Counted from the first letter of the stretch, positions 1 to 11,500 are shown. The stretch is 64,000 nt of DNA from an uncultured Myxococcales bacterium (GCA_903919145.1 CAIXGW010000016.1:1-64000), one strand, 5' to 3'. Program-made: numbers and translations. Notes: a model not told the origin generated them from the sequence alone.

Positions 1-102
1 GCTGGCGATTCCGCGGTACATGCTGCTGGGGTCAATGCCGTATCCGCGCACGGAGTAGCACCCGGCCAGGCTGGCGGGGCGGCCCGCCGTGGAGGTAGAC
101 AT
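1..102 (-). CDS. Possible N-terminal fragment of an unidentified protein (leaves the window)
   Basis: An ATG at 102-100 on the minus strand opens a frame of 34 codons with no stop before the window edge, starting MSTSTAGRPASLAGCYSVRG and continuing with a YGIDPSSMYRGIAS-like stretch. I do not recognise the family. There is no clear ribosome binding site before the ATG; instead the 107-138 repeat lies immediately upstream. It would follow the SRPBCC-SDR gene in the same direction, 70 bases after its stop. With so little sequence this could be a real gene start or a chance open frame. Confidence 0.3.
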   Translation of the reverse strand, partial: MSTSTAGRPASLAGCYSVRGYGIDPSSMYRGIAS

Positions 103-106
103 GTAG

Positions 107-138
107 CGATATCGAGGGCTTGACAAAGCCCTGGGCGG
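107..138. repeat. 32-bp dispersed repeat, copy 1 (downstream of the SDR-fusion gene)
   Basis: The stretch matches 1720-1751 at all but about five of 32 positions and in the same orientation. The identical core is GCTTGACAAAGCCCTGG. In this copy the core makes a perfect 6-bp stem (GGGCTT, loop GACA, AAGCCC), so it could fold as a small hairpin just after the stop codon of the minus-strand gene ending at 175. No U-tract follows on the minus strand, so a classical terminator is not supported. The 10-mer AAAGCCCTGG also occurs three times behind aspS. Confidence 0.6.
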
Positions 139-174
139 CCGCGAATCGAATCGAATCACGGAACACCACCGCTG

Positions 175-1584
175 CTAGGCGTTCGCGAATCCGCGCAACG
201 ATGCCAGCAACGCCTCGCGCTCTGCCATCGTCTCTCGCGTTGTTGCGAGCATGTGCGCTGCGTGCGGCAAACGGTCGAGCCAGAAGAGCCCGCTTGTCTT
301 TGCCGCTTCGGTGGCACAGGTGAGCCAGACGATGGTGTCGGCGCCCTCGGCCGGGCTGCGCAGTAACCCTCTGGTGACATGATGAAATGTTGGCAGCGAA
401 GCAACCACCCCAGGCGTGTCGGCCCAGCCAGGGTGCATGGCGTGAACGACAATGTGGTCGTCGCTCCAGCTCCTTGCCCATTCCTCAGTCAGGATCATCA
501 GGCCACGCTTGGCGCGGGCATAGGCGACAGGTCCAGAATAGGTGCCAGCGGCGCTCTGCAGGTCATCGACGCAAATCTTTTGTGAATACATGCCGCCAGA
601 CAGCACATTGATGACGCGGGAAGGCTGCTCAGCTGTAGCCGACGAGCGAAGTCGCGGCTGCAGCCCCTCGGTCAGGCGCATTGGGCTTAGCAGCAACAGT
701 GCAAAGCTCCGCTCGAGCCCTTCAGAGGTCAGCTCGCGTGCATTGACCAGCGCCCCGGCGTTGTTGACTAGTGCATGGATGGGCCGGCTACTGGCGAGCA
801 GGCGGTGGACCAGCGCATCGACTTCGGCCAGCACGCAGAGGTCTGCGATCTCGACATGAATACGCGGATTGCCAAACCGCCTCTTGAGCTCATCGGCGAC
901 GCTGATGGCCTTCGTGGAATCGCGCGCTACCAGAGTCAATTCGGCCCCGCGCGAAGCCAGGACTTCCGCGGTCGCTAAGCCAAGGCCAGAGGTCGCACCC
1001 GTGATCACCACGTGGCGGTCGCCCATGTAGGCAGACGTGGGATTCCAGTGTTTGCGCGCGCCGCGGTAACCAAGGCGGGTGAAACGCAATACCCCGGGCA
1101 GAATCAGCTTATCGGCTACCGCTGTGCCCACCGATCCAGCCGGGACATCGAACTGATCCTCCAGGGCGCGCTTCATACCCGCCATTGCGCTCTTGCCTAT
1201 TCCATCCATAAAGCTAGGGAAACGTTTGGCGAACTGCGCGAACAGCCCGGGAAAGGTGAACGTGGCAACGTAGCGAACCTGCGTGCCGTCGCCAGTCGCG
1301 GCAAAGCCAATTTCCTCAAATGCGCTAAAGAACTTGGAGTCGACAGTCATCGCCAGGCGGCGGTCTACCTCCCAGTCAGTGACGGTGTAGAGCAGTGAGA
1401 AGCCGGCCCTCATCGTGATGCGGAACTTAGTGCCGACGCCCAGTTCGCCAGGCGTCAAGCGCTCGCCGCGCGCGACGGCAGGGTCCCACTCTTCGATTCG
1501 AGCAAAATCAGCAATGTAGGCAAACACCTCGCGCAGCGGACGCTGGACCGAGATCTTCTCGTCAAGTTGGGTGGTGTCGGACAT
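175..1584 (-). CDS. SRPBCC domain fused to a DHRS12-like short-chain dehydrogenase
   Basis: The 469-residue protein has two parts. Residues 1-150 look like an SRPBCC/polyketide-cyclase fold (ligand-binding, START-like), with the opening typical of that family (VQRPLREVFAYIADFARIEEWDP). Residues 185-469 are a classical NAD(P)-dependent SDR: TGATSGLG at 195-202, NNAG at 274-277, catalytic Ser in VLSGGM near 329 and YARAK at 355-359. The C-terminal part resembles vertebrate DHRS12 (NNAGxxVNxRELTxxGLE, MHPGWADTPGV). Substrate is unknown; a lipid or other hydrophobic ligand is an inference from the SRPBCC partner. The start at 1584 is chosen over the ATG ten codons upstream because AGGAGG lies at a good distance before it. 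No Sec signal; probably cytoplasmic. The gene is bracketed by two copies of a 32-bp direct repeat and seems less GC-biased than its neighbours, which could indicate acquisition. Confidence 0.88.
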   Translation of the reverse strand: MSDTTQLDEKISVQRPLREVFAYIADFARIEEWDPAVARGERLTPGELGVGTKFRITMRAGFSLLYTVTDWEVDRRLAMTVDSKFFSAFEEIGFAATGDGTQVRYVATFTFPGLFAQFAKRFPSFMDGIGKSAMAGMKRALEDQFDVPAGSVGTAVADKLILPGVLRFTRLGYRGARKHWNPTSAYMGDRHVVITGATSGLGLATAEVLASRGAELTLVARDSTKAISVADELKRRFGNPRIHVEIADLCVLAEVDALVHRLLASSRPIHALVNNAGALVNARELTSEGLERSFALLLLSPMRLTEGLQPRLRSSATAEQPSRVINVLSGGMYSQKICVDDLQSAAGTYSGPVAYARAKRGLMILTEEWARSWSDDHIVVHAMHPGWADTPGVVASLPTFHHVTRGLLRSPAEGADTIVWLTCATEAAKTSGLFWLDRLPHAAHMLATTRETMAEREALLASLRGFANA

Positions 1585-1719
1585 GGCGCGGACCTCCTGT
1601 TGACAACTCGGCACGCCCAGCCAGCCTTCGAGGCGGCGGCGGTCGACTCGTCAAAGGGCCCATGATGGCATTGCGGGGTGCTTGCTGCCACCCACGCGCC
1701 CAAGGCGTTGTCGCAAGTG

Positions 1720-1751
1720 TAGCAATATCATCAGCTTGACAAAGCCCTGGA
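1720..1751. repeat. 32-bp dispersed repeat, copy 2 (between SDR-fusion and CAP genes)
   Basis: Direct-repeat partner of 107-138, sharing GTAGC, ATATC and the core GCTTGACAAAGCCCTGG. It lies 17 bases after the stop codon of the minus-strand CAP gene, as copy 1 lies 36 bases after the stop of the SDR-fusion gene. The hairpin is weaker here (4-bp stem GCTT/AAGC). Confidence 0.6.
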
Positions 1752-1768
1752 TATCCGGTCGCCGCGCA

Positions 1769-2407
1769 TCAGCAGAAGTTCTGCGTAACCCAGACCGTCC
1801 CGTCGGCAGCCACCACGACACCGATTGCCTCTGTCTGCCACTCTGCCCGCAACATGTTCTGCTTGTGGGGCGGCGAGTTCCACCAGCCTGTCACCGTCGC
1901 CTCGGCCAGTTGGTCCAGGGTGAGAATCCGGTCGGCCTCGCGGCGCCCGTCGGCCCATACCAGCCACTGGGTCACCTGCTGCACCTGGGCTAGGTTCTCG
2001 CCTCCTACCAAAAACTGTCCGGGGGCCAGTGGCACCCGGCAGGCGAACCCGCCGCGAAGGTAGCGCTGCTGAAAATCCTCTCCGCTTGGGCTGACGTGGG
2101 CGAAGTAGTTGCGGCTCTGCATGTCGCGGCTGTGCCCAGCAGCAATGGCCACCAGGGCTTCGTTCCACGCCAGCCGCTTGAGTCCGTGGCGCAGCCTCAC
2201 GTCGTTGACCCGCTCGTGAACGCGCTGCGCCAGCGTCTGAGCATCCACTCTGCCCAGCTGCGGCGGCGCCTCTCGCGGGCGGCCAGCAACGCCGTCGCCA
2301 CTCAGTTGGCTTGGGGGCTCTCCAGCTAAGGGGGCGCTAGCGCAAGCCGCCAGCCAGGACGAGGTGGCCAGGCCCGCAATTGCAAGGGATACGCTAGATG
2401 AATGCAC
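1769..2407 (-). CDS. CAP-domain (SCP/PR-1-like) lipoprotein
   Basis: The 212-residue protein begins with a lipoprotein signal, with lipobox LAAC and Cys22 as the predicted acylated residue. Residues 60-212 form a CAP domain of the bacterial YkwD/SCP type: an N-terminal helix HERVNDVRLRHGL, a putative cavity His in GHSRDM and YFAHVSP, the GENLA motif, and the HKQNML loop before a terminal Trp-Val-Thr-Gln strand. Bacterial CAP proteins are secreted; their biochemical role is mostly unsettled, so no function is assigned beyond the fold. The gene lies downstream of the 3550-residue repeat protein in the same direction, separated by 179 bases that contain a hairpin. Confidence 0.9.
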   Translation of the reverse strand: MHSSSVSLAIAGLATSSWLAACASAPLAGEPPSQLSGDGVAGRPREAPPQLGRVDAQTLAQRVHERVNDVRLRHGLKRLAWNEALVAIAAGHSRDMQSRNYFAHVSPSGEDFQQRYLRGGFACRVPLAPGQFLVGGENLAQVQQVTQWLVWADGRREADRILTLDQLAEATVTGWWNSPPHKQNMLRAEWQTEAIGVVVAADGTVWVTQNFC

Positions 2408-2571
2408 AAAGCCCGCCTTTTGGACCCGACCAAACCAAATCCAGCGCCTTCCAGTCGGGGCGCTGCCGCCAGCCCATACCGGTGAGGACAGTTGCCCGCC
2501 CAGCGGTATCGAAAGGCCAAGCAGCCGCGTACCCTCTCGTGACCTGGAATCGGCTTTGGATGGGATTTAAT

Positions 2572-2589
2572 TAGTTGTTTTGTCAACTA
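2572..2589 (-). terminator. Hairpin overlapping the stop codon of the giant repeat-protein gene
   Basis: On the minus strand TAGTTG pairs with CAACTA across a six-base loop (ACAAAA), and the stem begins inside the TAG stop of the gene above. An AT-rich stretch (ATTAAAT) follows, unusual for this GC-rich region. It resembles a weak intrinsic terminator. The same bases contain TTGACA, but no -10 element sits at a suitable distance for the CAP gene. Confidence 0.4.
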
Positions 2590-5500
2590 GTTTGCGCAGC
2601 AAATTACGCCCAGGATCCAGGGCTGGGTGTTGGTCGAGTTGCGCACGCAGGTCTGGTCGGCGGCGTCGATGCGGTAGTTGTTGCTGATGCAGCTGGTGCC
2701 GTAATTGGTTATTTTTCCTTTGCAATCCTTGCCCAGGCCCGCCATGTCGTTGGTGTCCTGGGTGTTGGTGCAGGCCTTGCATGTGCCCATGTCGTTGGCC
2801 GCGTTGATGGCCCAGCAGCCGGGCTGGAAGGCGTCGGGCTGGGTCACGCTCTTGAGCAACACCTGGTCCGCAGCGCTGGAGTTGCACACGTGGAACTTGA
2901 GTCCGCACAGCTTGTTAGGTGCGTTGTTGCCAGACGTCGAGCCGATGGAGCCGACCCACGGCCCGTTGCACGACGCGATCTTGGGGTAGCGGACCTTGTC
3001 CATCAGGCCCTCGCGGGTGCCGTCGGCGCAGGCCGTGTCTTCTTCCTTGCACAGCGACGAGCAGCCGTCTCCGCCGGTGGTGTTGCCGTCGTCGCACTGC
3101 TCGCCCAGCAGGGTCATCAGCACGGTGTCGCCGCACTTGCCGGCGGTGCAGACGCCAGAGAAGCACACGCTGGTCGGTCCGCAGCTGGTCTTGTCCAGCA
3201 CGCTGGTGTGCGAACAGCCGGTCTGGGTGTTGCAGGCGTCGATGGTGCAGGGGTTGTTGTCATCGCAAGACAGCACTGGAGGAGCGCAGACGCCGCCCGA
3301 GCAGACGTCGGGGCCCGTGCAAGAATTGCCGTCGTTGCATGGGGCGTTGTTGGCACTGTGCTGGCAACCTTTGACCGGATTGCAGGAATCGCTGGTGCAC
3401 AGCTGGCTGTCATCGCAAGCGACGCTGGGGCCGGCCTTGCACACTCCGCTCTGGCAGCTGTCGCCGGCGGTGCATAGCGAGCTGTCGGCGTCGCAGCTGG
3501 AGCCGTTCATGGCCCCGCCGTTGAAGACACAGTCGCCGGTCAAGGTATTGCAGCTGTCGGCGGTGCACAGGTTGCCGTCCGCGCAGGTCTTGGCTGTGCC
3601 GCTGACGCAGGCGCCGCTGGCGCACTTGTCTCCCTGGGTACATGCATTGCCATCGGTGCAATTGCTGCTGTTGGCCACGTACTTGCAGCCTGTGGTGGCA
3701 TTGCAGCTGTCGTCTGTGCAGGCGTTGCCGTCGTCGCAGACCACTGCCGTGCCCGCTTGGCAGGCCGTTCCAATGCATTTGTCGCCACTTGTGCAGACGG
3801 AACCGTCGGCATCGCAGGGCGCGCCGGCGTTCTGGGCCACGTAGCTGCACAGGCCCGTCGCTGCTGCGCAGGTGTTCTTGCGGCAGAAAGAGTCGCCGCT
3901 GGTCGAGCAGGTGACCACCGTGGCGGGATTGACTTTGCACTGGTAGGGCAGGGTGGCCTTGTCGCAGAACAGCGTGCCGTTGCAGGCGTTGCCGTCTTCC
4001 TGGCCGGCGCAGTCGCTGTTTTGGCTGCAGGCGCAGGTGTTGGTGCCGGCCTTGCAGCTGCCCGCGGCGCAGGCATCGCTCTGGGTGCACGGGTTGCCGT
4101 CGTCGCAGCTGGCGCTGTTGTTGGCGTGGGTGCAGCCGGCGGTCTTGTCGCAGGCATCGGTCGTGCACGGGTTGCCGTCGTCGCAGAAGCCGCTGCTCAC
4201 CGCGCTGCCCTTGCACACGCCAGCTGTGCACTGGTCACCGGTGGTGCACGCGTCACCATCGCTGCACTGCAACGTGTTGTTCTGATACACACAGCCGGTG
4301 CCGGGGTTGCAGCTGTCGGTGGTGCACGCATTGCCGTCATTGCACGTCAGGCTGGAGCCCAGGCAGCTGCCGCTGCTGCAGGTGTCGCCGTTGGTGCAGG
4401 CGTTGCCGTCGCTACAACTGGCCGAGTTGTTGGTGCTCTTGCAGCCCAGCTTGCTGTCGCAGGCGTCGGTCGTGCAGGAGTTACCGTCGTCGCAATACAC
4501 CGTGGGTACCACAGGCGTGCCGGCGCAAGAGTTGCTGGCGCACTTGTCGCCGGTGGTGCAGGCATTGCCGTCACTGCAGGGCAAGGTGTTGGCGGTGTAG
4601 GCGCAGCCGCTCTTGCTGTCGCACGAGTCGTTGGTGCACAGGTTGCTGTCGTCGCAGCCAATCGCTGAGCCCGTGCAGCTGCCGCTGGCGCACTTGTCTC
4701 CGCTGGTGCAGGCGTTGCCGTCATCGCACAGGGCGGTGTTGGCGGTGTTGGCGCAGTTACCCGTGGTGGTGTTGCACGAGTCCGCGGTGCAGCCGTTGGA
4801 GTCGTTGCAGTCTTTGGCGGCTCCGGCCGTGCAGGCGCCGGTCTTGCAGACGTCGCCGATGGTACAGGAGTTGCCATCGGTGCAGGGGGCCGTGTTGGCC
4901 GTGTACTTGCAGCCGCTGGCGGGGTCGCAGCTGTCATCGGTGCAGGGATTGCTGTCATTGCAGACCGCTGAGCTGCCGGGCAGGCACACGCCGGCGCTGC
5001 ACTTGTCACCCACAGAGCACACGGAATTGTCGGCGTTGCAAGGAGAATTGTCGTTTTGAGCTACGTAGTCGCACACGCCGGTCTTGGTGTCGCAGACGTT
5101 CTTGGCACAGGTGTTGTCACCCGTAGTGCTGCAGCTGACGACCGTGCTTGGGTTGACCACGCACTTGTAGGGCAAGGTCGCCTTGTCGCAGTACAGCGTG
5201 CCGTTGCAGGGATTGCCGTCTTCCTGGCCGGCGCAGTCGCTGTTCTGGGTGCAGCCGCAGGTGTTGGTGCCGCTCTTGCAGGCGCCGCTGCCGCAGACAT
5301 CGCCGCTGGTGCAGCCGTTGCCGTCGTCGCAGCTGGCGGTGTTGTTGACGTGGGTACAGCCGGCCATGGCGCTGCAGCCGTCGGTGGTGCAGACGTTGTT
5401 GTCGTCACAGAAGCTGGCCACATCCACGCCGGTGCCCTTGCAGGCGCCAGTCGAGCAGGTGTCGCCGGCCGTGCACTTGTTGCCATCGTCGCAGGGCAGC

Positions 5501-8500
5501 GTGTTGTTGGTGTACACGCAGCCGACCTTGGGGTCGCACGAGTCGGTGGTACAGGCGTTGCCGTCGTCACAGGTCACGCTGCCGCCGGTGCAAAAGCCGT
5601 TGCTGCACTTGTCATTCTGGCTGCAGGCGTTGGCGTCGTCGCAGCCCAGGGTGTTGGCCTGGAACACGCAAGAACCGCTGGTGGTGTTGCAGCTGTCGCT
5701 GGTGCAGGGGTTGCTGTCATTGCACACGCTATTGCCGCCCGGCTTGCAGGCCGAAGAGGCGCAGGCATCGCCCACGGTGCAGGCGTTGCCGTCGCTGCAG
5801 GGCGCGGTGTTGGCCACAAACTTGCAGCCGGCCTTGGCATCGCAGCTGTCATCGGTGCAGGGGTTGCTGTCATTGCAGCTGAGCACAGCGCCCGCCGCGC
5901 AGGTGCCGCCCGCGCACTTGTCTCCAACGGTGCAGACCGAGCCATCGGCATCGCAGACCGTGCCGTTGCTGGCCGACACCAGGCCGCACTTGCCGGTGCT
6001 GGTAGCGCAGACATTGGTGGCGCAGGTGGTGTTGACCGAGGCGTCGCAGCTGACCACCGTCTTGGGGTTGACGATGCACTGGTAGGGCAGGGCGCTCTTG
6101 TCGCAGAACAGCGTGCCGTTGCACAGGTTGCCGTCTTCCTGGCCGGCGCAGTCGCTGTCTTGGGCGCAGGCGCAGGTGTTGGTGCCGCTGCCGCAGCTGC
6201 CGCTCTTGCAGGCGTCGCCGGTGGTGCACGGGTTGCCGTCATTGCAGCTGGCGGTGTTGTTGGCGTGGCTGCAGCCGCTGGACGGTACGCAGCCCTCGGT
6301 GGTGCAGGGGTTGCCATCGTCGCACAGCGTGCTTGGGCTCACCGAGGTGCCAGCGCAGCTCTTGCTGGCGCATACATCGTTGACGGTGCAGGCATTGCCG
6401 TCATTGCAGGCCACCGAGTTGGCGCTGTTGACGCAACCGCTGCTGGGGTTGCAGCTGTCATTGGTGCAGACGTTGCTGTCGTCGCAGCTGACGGCGTTGC
6501 CCTTGCAGCTGCCGCCGCTGCACCCGTCGTTCTGGCTGCAGGCGTTGCCGTCGTCGCACGGCAGGGTGTTGGCCGTGTAGGTGCAAGCGCCGGTGTTGGT
6601 ATTGCAAGCGTCTGACGTGCAAGAGTTGTTGTCATTGCAGACGGTAGCCGCGCCCGGCTTGCACGCCGAGTTGGCACAGACGTCTCCCACCGTGCACGAA
6701 TTGCCGTCGCTGCAGGGCAGGGTGTTGGGGATGCTGGCGCAGCCCGCCTTGGCGTCGCAGCTGTCGCTGGTGCAGGGATTGCTGTCATTGCAGTTGACCG
6801 CCGCACCCGCCGTGCAGACACCGGATTTGCAGGTGTCATTGGCGCTGCAGACCGAGCCGTCGGCGTCGCAGCCGCCATTCTCATTTTGCGAGACGTAGCC
6901 GCACTTGCCTGCGCTGGTATCGCAGCTGTTCTTGCTGCAGGCGGTGTCGCTGCTGGCGTCGCAGCTGACCACGGTCTTGGGATTGACCACGCACTTGTAG
7001 GGCAGGGCGCTCTTGTCGCAGAACAGGGTGCCGTTGCACAGGTTGCCGTCTTCCTGGCCGGCGCAGTCGCTGTCTTGGGTGCAGGCGCAGGTGTTGGTGC
7101 CGCTGCCGCAGCTGCCGCTCTTGCAGGCGTCGCCGGTGGTACAGGGGTTGCCGTCGCTGCAGCTGGCGGTGTTGTTGGTCTTGGTGCAGCCCACCTTGGG
7201 GTCGCAGCCTTCTGTGGTGCACGGATTGCCGTCATCGCACAGCAGGCCCGGGTTGATGGCGCTGCCGCTGCACGAGCCGGTCGAGCAGGTGTCGCCGCTG
7301 GTGCAGGCGTTGCCGTCGTCGCAGCTGACGGTGTTGGCGGCGTTGACGCAGCCCTTGGCCGGGTCGCAGCTGTCATTGGTGCACACGTTGCTGTCATTGC
7401 AGCCGACCGCCGAGCCCTTGCAGCTGCCTCCGCTGCACGCGTCATTCTGGCTGCAGGCGTTGCCGTCATCGCAAGACAGGGTGTTGGCGGCAAAAGCACA
7501 GGCGCCCGTTGCCGTATTGCAGCTGTCTGAGGTGCAGGAGTTGTTGTCATTGCAAACCGTTGCCGAGCCGGGCTTGCAGCCGCTGTTCTGGCACACATCG
7601 CCCACGGTGCAGGCGTTGCCGTCACTGCACGACACGGTGTTGGGCTTGCTCAGGCAGCCGGACTTGGGGTCGCAGGCGTCGTCGGTGCAGGGGTTGTTGT
7701 CATTGCAGCCCAGGCTGGCGCCGGCCGCGCAGACGCCGGACTTGCAGCTGTCGCCAGCGGTGCACGCCGAGCCGTCGGCGTCGCAGGTCGCCCCGTCATT
7801 GCGTCCCACAAACCCGCACTTGCCGCTTGCTGTGTCGCACTGGTTGCTGGCGCAGACCGAGTCGCCGGCGCTGTCGCAGCTGACCAGCGTCTTGGGATTG
7901 ACTTCGCACTTGTAGGGCAGCGCGGCCTTGTTGCAGAACAGCGTGCCGTTGCACAGGTTGCCGTCTTCCTGGCCGGCGCAGTCGCTGTCTTGGCTGCAGC
8001 CGCAGGTGTTGGTACCCGACTGGCACTTGCCCGCCGCGCAGGTGTCGCCGGTGGTGCAGCCGTTGCCGTCGTCGCACTTGTCGGTGTTGTTGGCGCTGAT
8101 GCAGCCGGCCTTGGGGTCGCACAGGTCGGTGGTGCAGGCGTTGCTGTCGGTGCACAAAACCTTGGGATCGACCGCCGTTCCCGCGCACTTGCCGGCGCCG
8201 CAGGTGTCGCTGGTGGTGCACTTGTTGCCGTCGTCGCAGGGATTGGTGTTGGCGGTGTTGCTGCAGCCGATCTTGGGGTCGCAGGCATCGCTGGTGCAGG
8301 TGTTGCTGTCATCGCAGTTGACGGCGCCGCCGCTGCACACGCCGGCTTTGCACGCGTCTTGCACAGAACAGGCATTGCCGTCGTCGCAGGGGTTGGCGTT
8401 GGCGGCAAAATTGCACTGGCCGGTGCTGCTGTTGCAGCTGTCTGTGGTGCAGGCATTGCTGTCATTGCAGACCAGCGCCTGGCCGGCCTTGCAGGTGCCG

Positions 8501-11500
8501 CTGCTGCAGGCGTCGCCCACGGTGCAGGCGTTGCCATCGGTGCAGGGCACGGTGTTCTGCTTGAAGATGCAGCCGGTCTTGGGGTCGCAGCTGTCGTCGG
8601 TGCAGGGATTGCTGTCGTTGCAGACCTGCTGGCTGCCTGGCTTGCAGTTGCCGCCAGCGCAAACATCGCCGCTGGTGCACACCGAGGCGTCGGCGTCGCA
8701 CGGCTTACCGTCGTTGATGGCCAAGTACCCGCAGCTGCCAAGCTTGGCATCGCACTGGTTCTTGCTGCAGGCGGTGTCGCCGCTGCCGTCGCAGCTGACC
8801 ACGGTCTTGGGATTGACCTGGCACTTGTAGGGTACCGCGCTCTTGTCGCAGAACAGCGTGCCGTTGCACAGGTTGCCGTCTTCCTGGGCGGCGCACTCGC
8901 TGTCTTGGCTGCAGCCGCAGGTGTTGGTGCCGCTGGTGCACGAGCCGCCAGCGCAGGTGTCGCCGGTGGTGCAGGGGTTGCCGTCGCTGCAGGAGGCCGA
9001 GTTGTTGGTCTTGGTGCAACCGGTCTTTGGATCGCAACCCTCGGTAGTGCAGGGGTTGCCGTCGTCGCATAGCTGCGCTGGGCTGACCACTGCGCCCTTG
9101 CAGCTGCCGCCGGCGCAAGTGTCGCCGCTGGTGCAGGCATTGCCGTCGCTGCACGCGATGGTGTTGGCGGTGTTGACGCAGCCGCTGGTGGCGCTGCAGC
9201 TGTCATTGGTGCAGGGATTGCCGTCATTGCAGTTCAAGGTCGCGCCGCTGCAGGTGCCGCCGCTGCATGCGTCGCTCTGGCTGCAGGCGTTGCCGTCGTC
9301 GCAGGCCAAGCTGTTGTTGGCGTAGCTGCAGCCGCCGCTGACTTTGTCGCAGGCGTCGCTGGTGCACGGGTTGCCGTCGTCGCAGTTCTTGCTGGCGCCA
9401 GAGACGCAAGCCGCGCTCTGACAGACGTCGCCAATGGTGCAGGCGCTGCCATCGCTGCAAGGAACCGAGTTGTTCTTGTACGCGCAGCCGGCCTTGGGAT
9501 CGCAGCTGTCGTCGGTGCAGGGGTTGCCGTCGTTGCAGTTCTGCGAACTGCCGGCCTTGCAGGTGCCGCCGCTGCAGGTGTCGCCGCTGGTGCACACCGA
9601 GCCGTCGGCGTCGCAGCCCTTGCCCTCATTTTGTGCCACATAGCTGCACTTGCCGGTGCCAGAGGCGCAGAGGTTCTTGGCGCAGGTGCTGTCGGCGCTG
9701 GCGTCGCAGCTGACGGTGGTCTTGGGGTTGACGACGCACTTGTAGGGCACGGCGCTCTTGTCGCAAAACAGCGTGCCGTTGCACAAGTTTCCGTCTTCCT
9801 GGCCGGCGCAGTCGCTGTCCAGGGCGCAGCCGCAGGTGTTGGTGCCCGACTGGCACTTGCCCGTGCTGCAGGTGTCGCCGGTGGTGCAGGTGTTGCCGTC
9901 ATCGCACTTGTCGGTGTTGTTGGCGTAGACGCAGCCCACCTTGGGGTCGCAAGCGTCTGAGGTGCAAGAGTTGTTGTCGGTACACAGGACTTTGGGATCC
10001 ACGCTGGTGCCAGCGCAAGCGCCGCTGCTGCAGACATCGCCGGTGGTGCACTTGTTGCCGTCGTCACAGGGGTTGCTGTTGGCTTTGTTGAGGCAACCCA
10101 GCTTGGGATCGCAGGAGTCCGAAGAGCACGGGTTGCCGTCGTCGCACGCCACTGGCTTGCCGCTGCACGTGCCGTTGCTGCACACGTCGCTCTGGCTGCA
10201 GGCATTGCCGTCATCGCAGGGGTTGCTGTTGGGCGCAAAGCTGCAGCCGCCTGTCTTGGGGTTGCAGGCATCGCTGGTGCACGGGCTGCCGTCGTCGCAG
10301 ACCGTGGGCGGGCCAGCCACGCAGGCTCCCGACTTGCAGAGGTCGCCCACGGTGCACGTCGACCCATCGCTGCACGGCGCGGTGTTGACCTTGAACACGC
10401 AGCCATTCTTGCCGTCGCAGCTGTCGTCGGTGCAGGGGTTGCCGTCATTGCAGGCCAGCGGCGCACCGGGCAAGCACGCGCCGTCTTTGCAGAGGTCGCT
10501 GGTGGTGCAAATCGAGCCATCGGCATCGCACGGCTTGGCGTCGTTGACGTTGATATACTGGCATTTACCGGTCGTGGTGTTGCACTGGTTGTGCAGGCAG
10601 GTGGTGTCGCCGCTTTCGTCGCAGGCCACCACGGTCTTGGGGTTGACCTGGCACTTGAAGGGGGCGGCGCTCTTGTCGCAGAACAGCGTGCCGTTGCAGG
10701 GGTTGCCGTCTTCCTGACCGGTGCAGTCGCTGTCTTGGGCGCAGCTGCAGGTGTTGGTGCCAGACACGCAGGCGCCGTTCTTGCACAAATCGCCGGTCGT
10801 GCACAGGTTGCCGTCGTCGCAGACGTCGCTCAGCACTGAGTAGGTGCAGCCAGAGGTGGCGTCGCAGCCCTCTTTGGTGCAGGGATTGGCGTCGTCGCAC
10901 AGGGCGGCGGCATCGGCGGGTAGGCCCTTGCAGCTGCCACCGCTGCACAAGTCACCCTGGCTGCAGGGATTGCCATCGTCGCACGGCGAGGTGTTGGCCG
11001 TGTTGATGCAGCCGTCTTTGGGGTTGCAGCTGTCGGTCGTACACGGGTTCTTGTCATTGCAGACCAGGCCCTTGCCGATGCAGAGCCCTCCCGAGCAGGT
11101 GTCGGCCTGGGTGCAGGCATTGCTGTCGTCGCAGGGTGCAGTCGAGTAGGCGTAGATGCACTTGCCGGTTTTCTGGTCGCATGCGTCGGTGCTGCAGGCA
11201 TTGCCGTCGTCGCACTGCACAATCGGGCCAGACACGCAGGCTCCGCCTTTGCACAGGTCGCCCTGGGTGCAGGCGTTGCCGTCGCTGCAAGGCACGCTGG
11301 TCGCGCTGGACTTGCAGCCCTCTTTGGCATCGCACAAGTCGTTGGTACAGGTGTTGTTGTCGTCGCAAGACAGAGCCGGACCGGCGCTGCACACCCCGCC
11401 CTTGCAGGTGTCGCCGCTGGTGCAGACGGTGCCGTCGGCGTCGCAGGTCTTGCCGTTGGCTTCGCTGACAAAGTTGCACTTGCCACTGGCGTCGTCACAG

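Noticed and set aside
107..1751. Insertion sequence or integron-type cassette around the SDR-fusion gene
   Set aside because: The flanking repeats are direct and short, with no transposase, integrase or inverted terminal repeats visible. The repeat core also appears behind aspS, which favours a dispersed intergenic element.
2579..2584. Perfect TTGACA as a -35 box for the CAP lipoprotein gene
   Set aside because: No -10-like hexamer lies 16-19 bases downstream; the sequence is better explained as part of the hairpin at 2572-2589.
5056..6615. Long plus-strand open frame (519 codons, Ala/Val/Gly-rich) opposite the giant repeat gene
   Set aside because: It is the antisense shadow of the Cys-repeat codons; the repeated Cys/Asp/Gly codons leave the other strand free of stops. 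No start signal and no family-like sequence.
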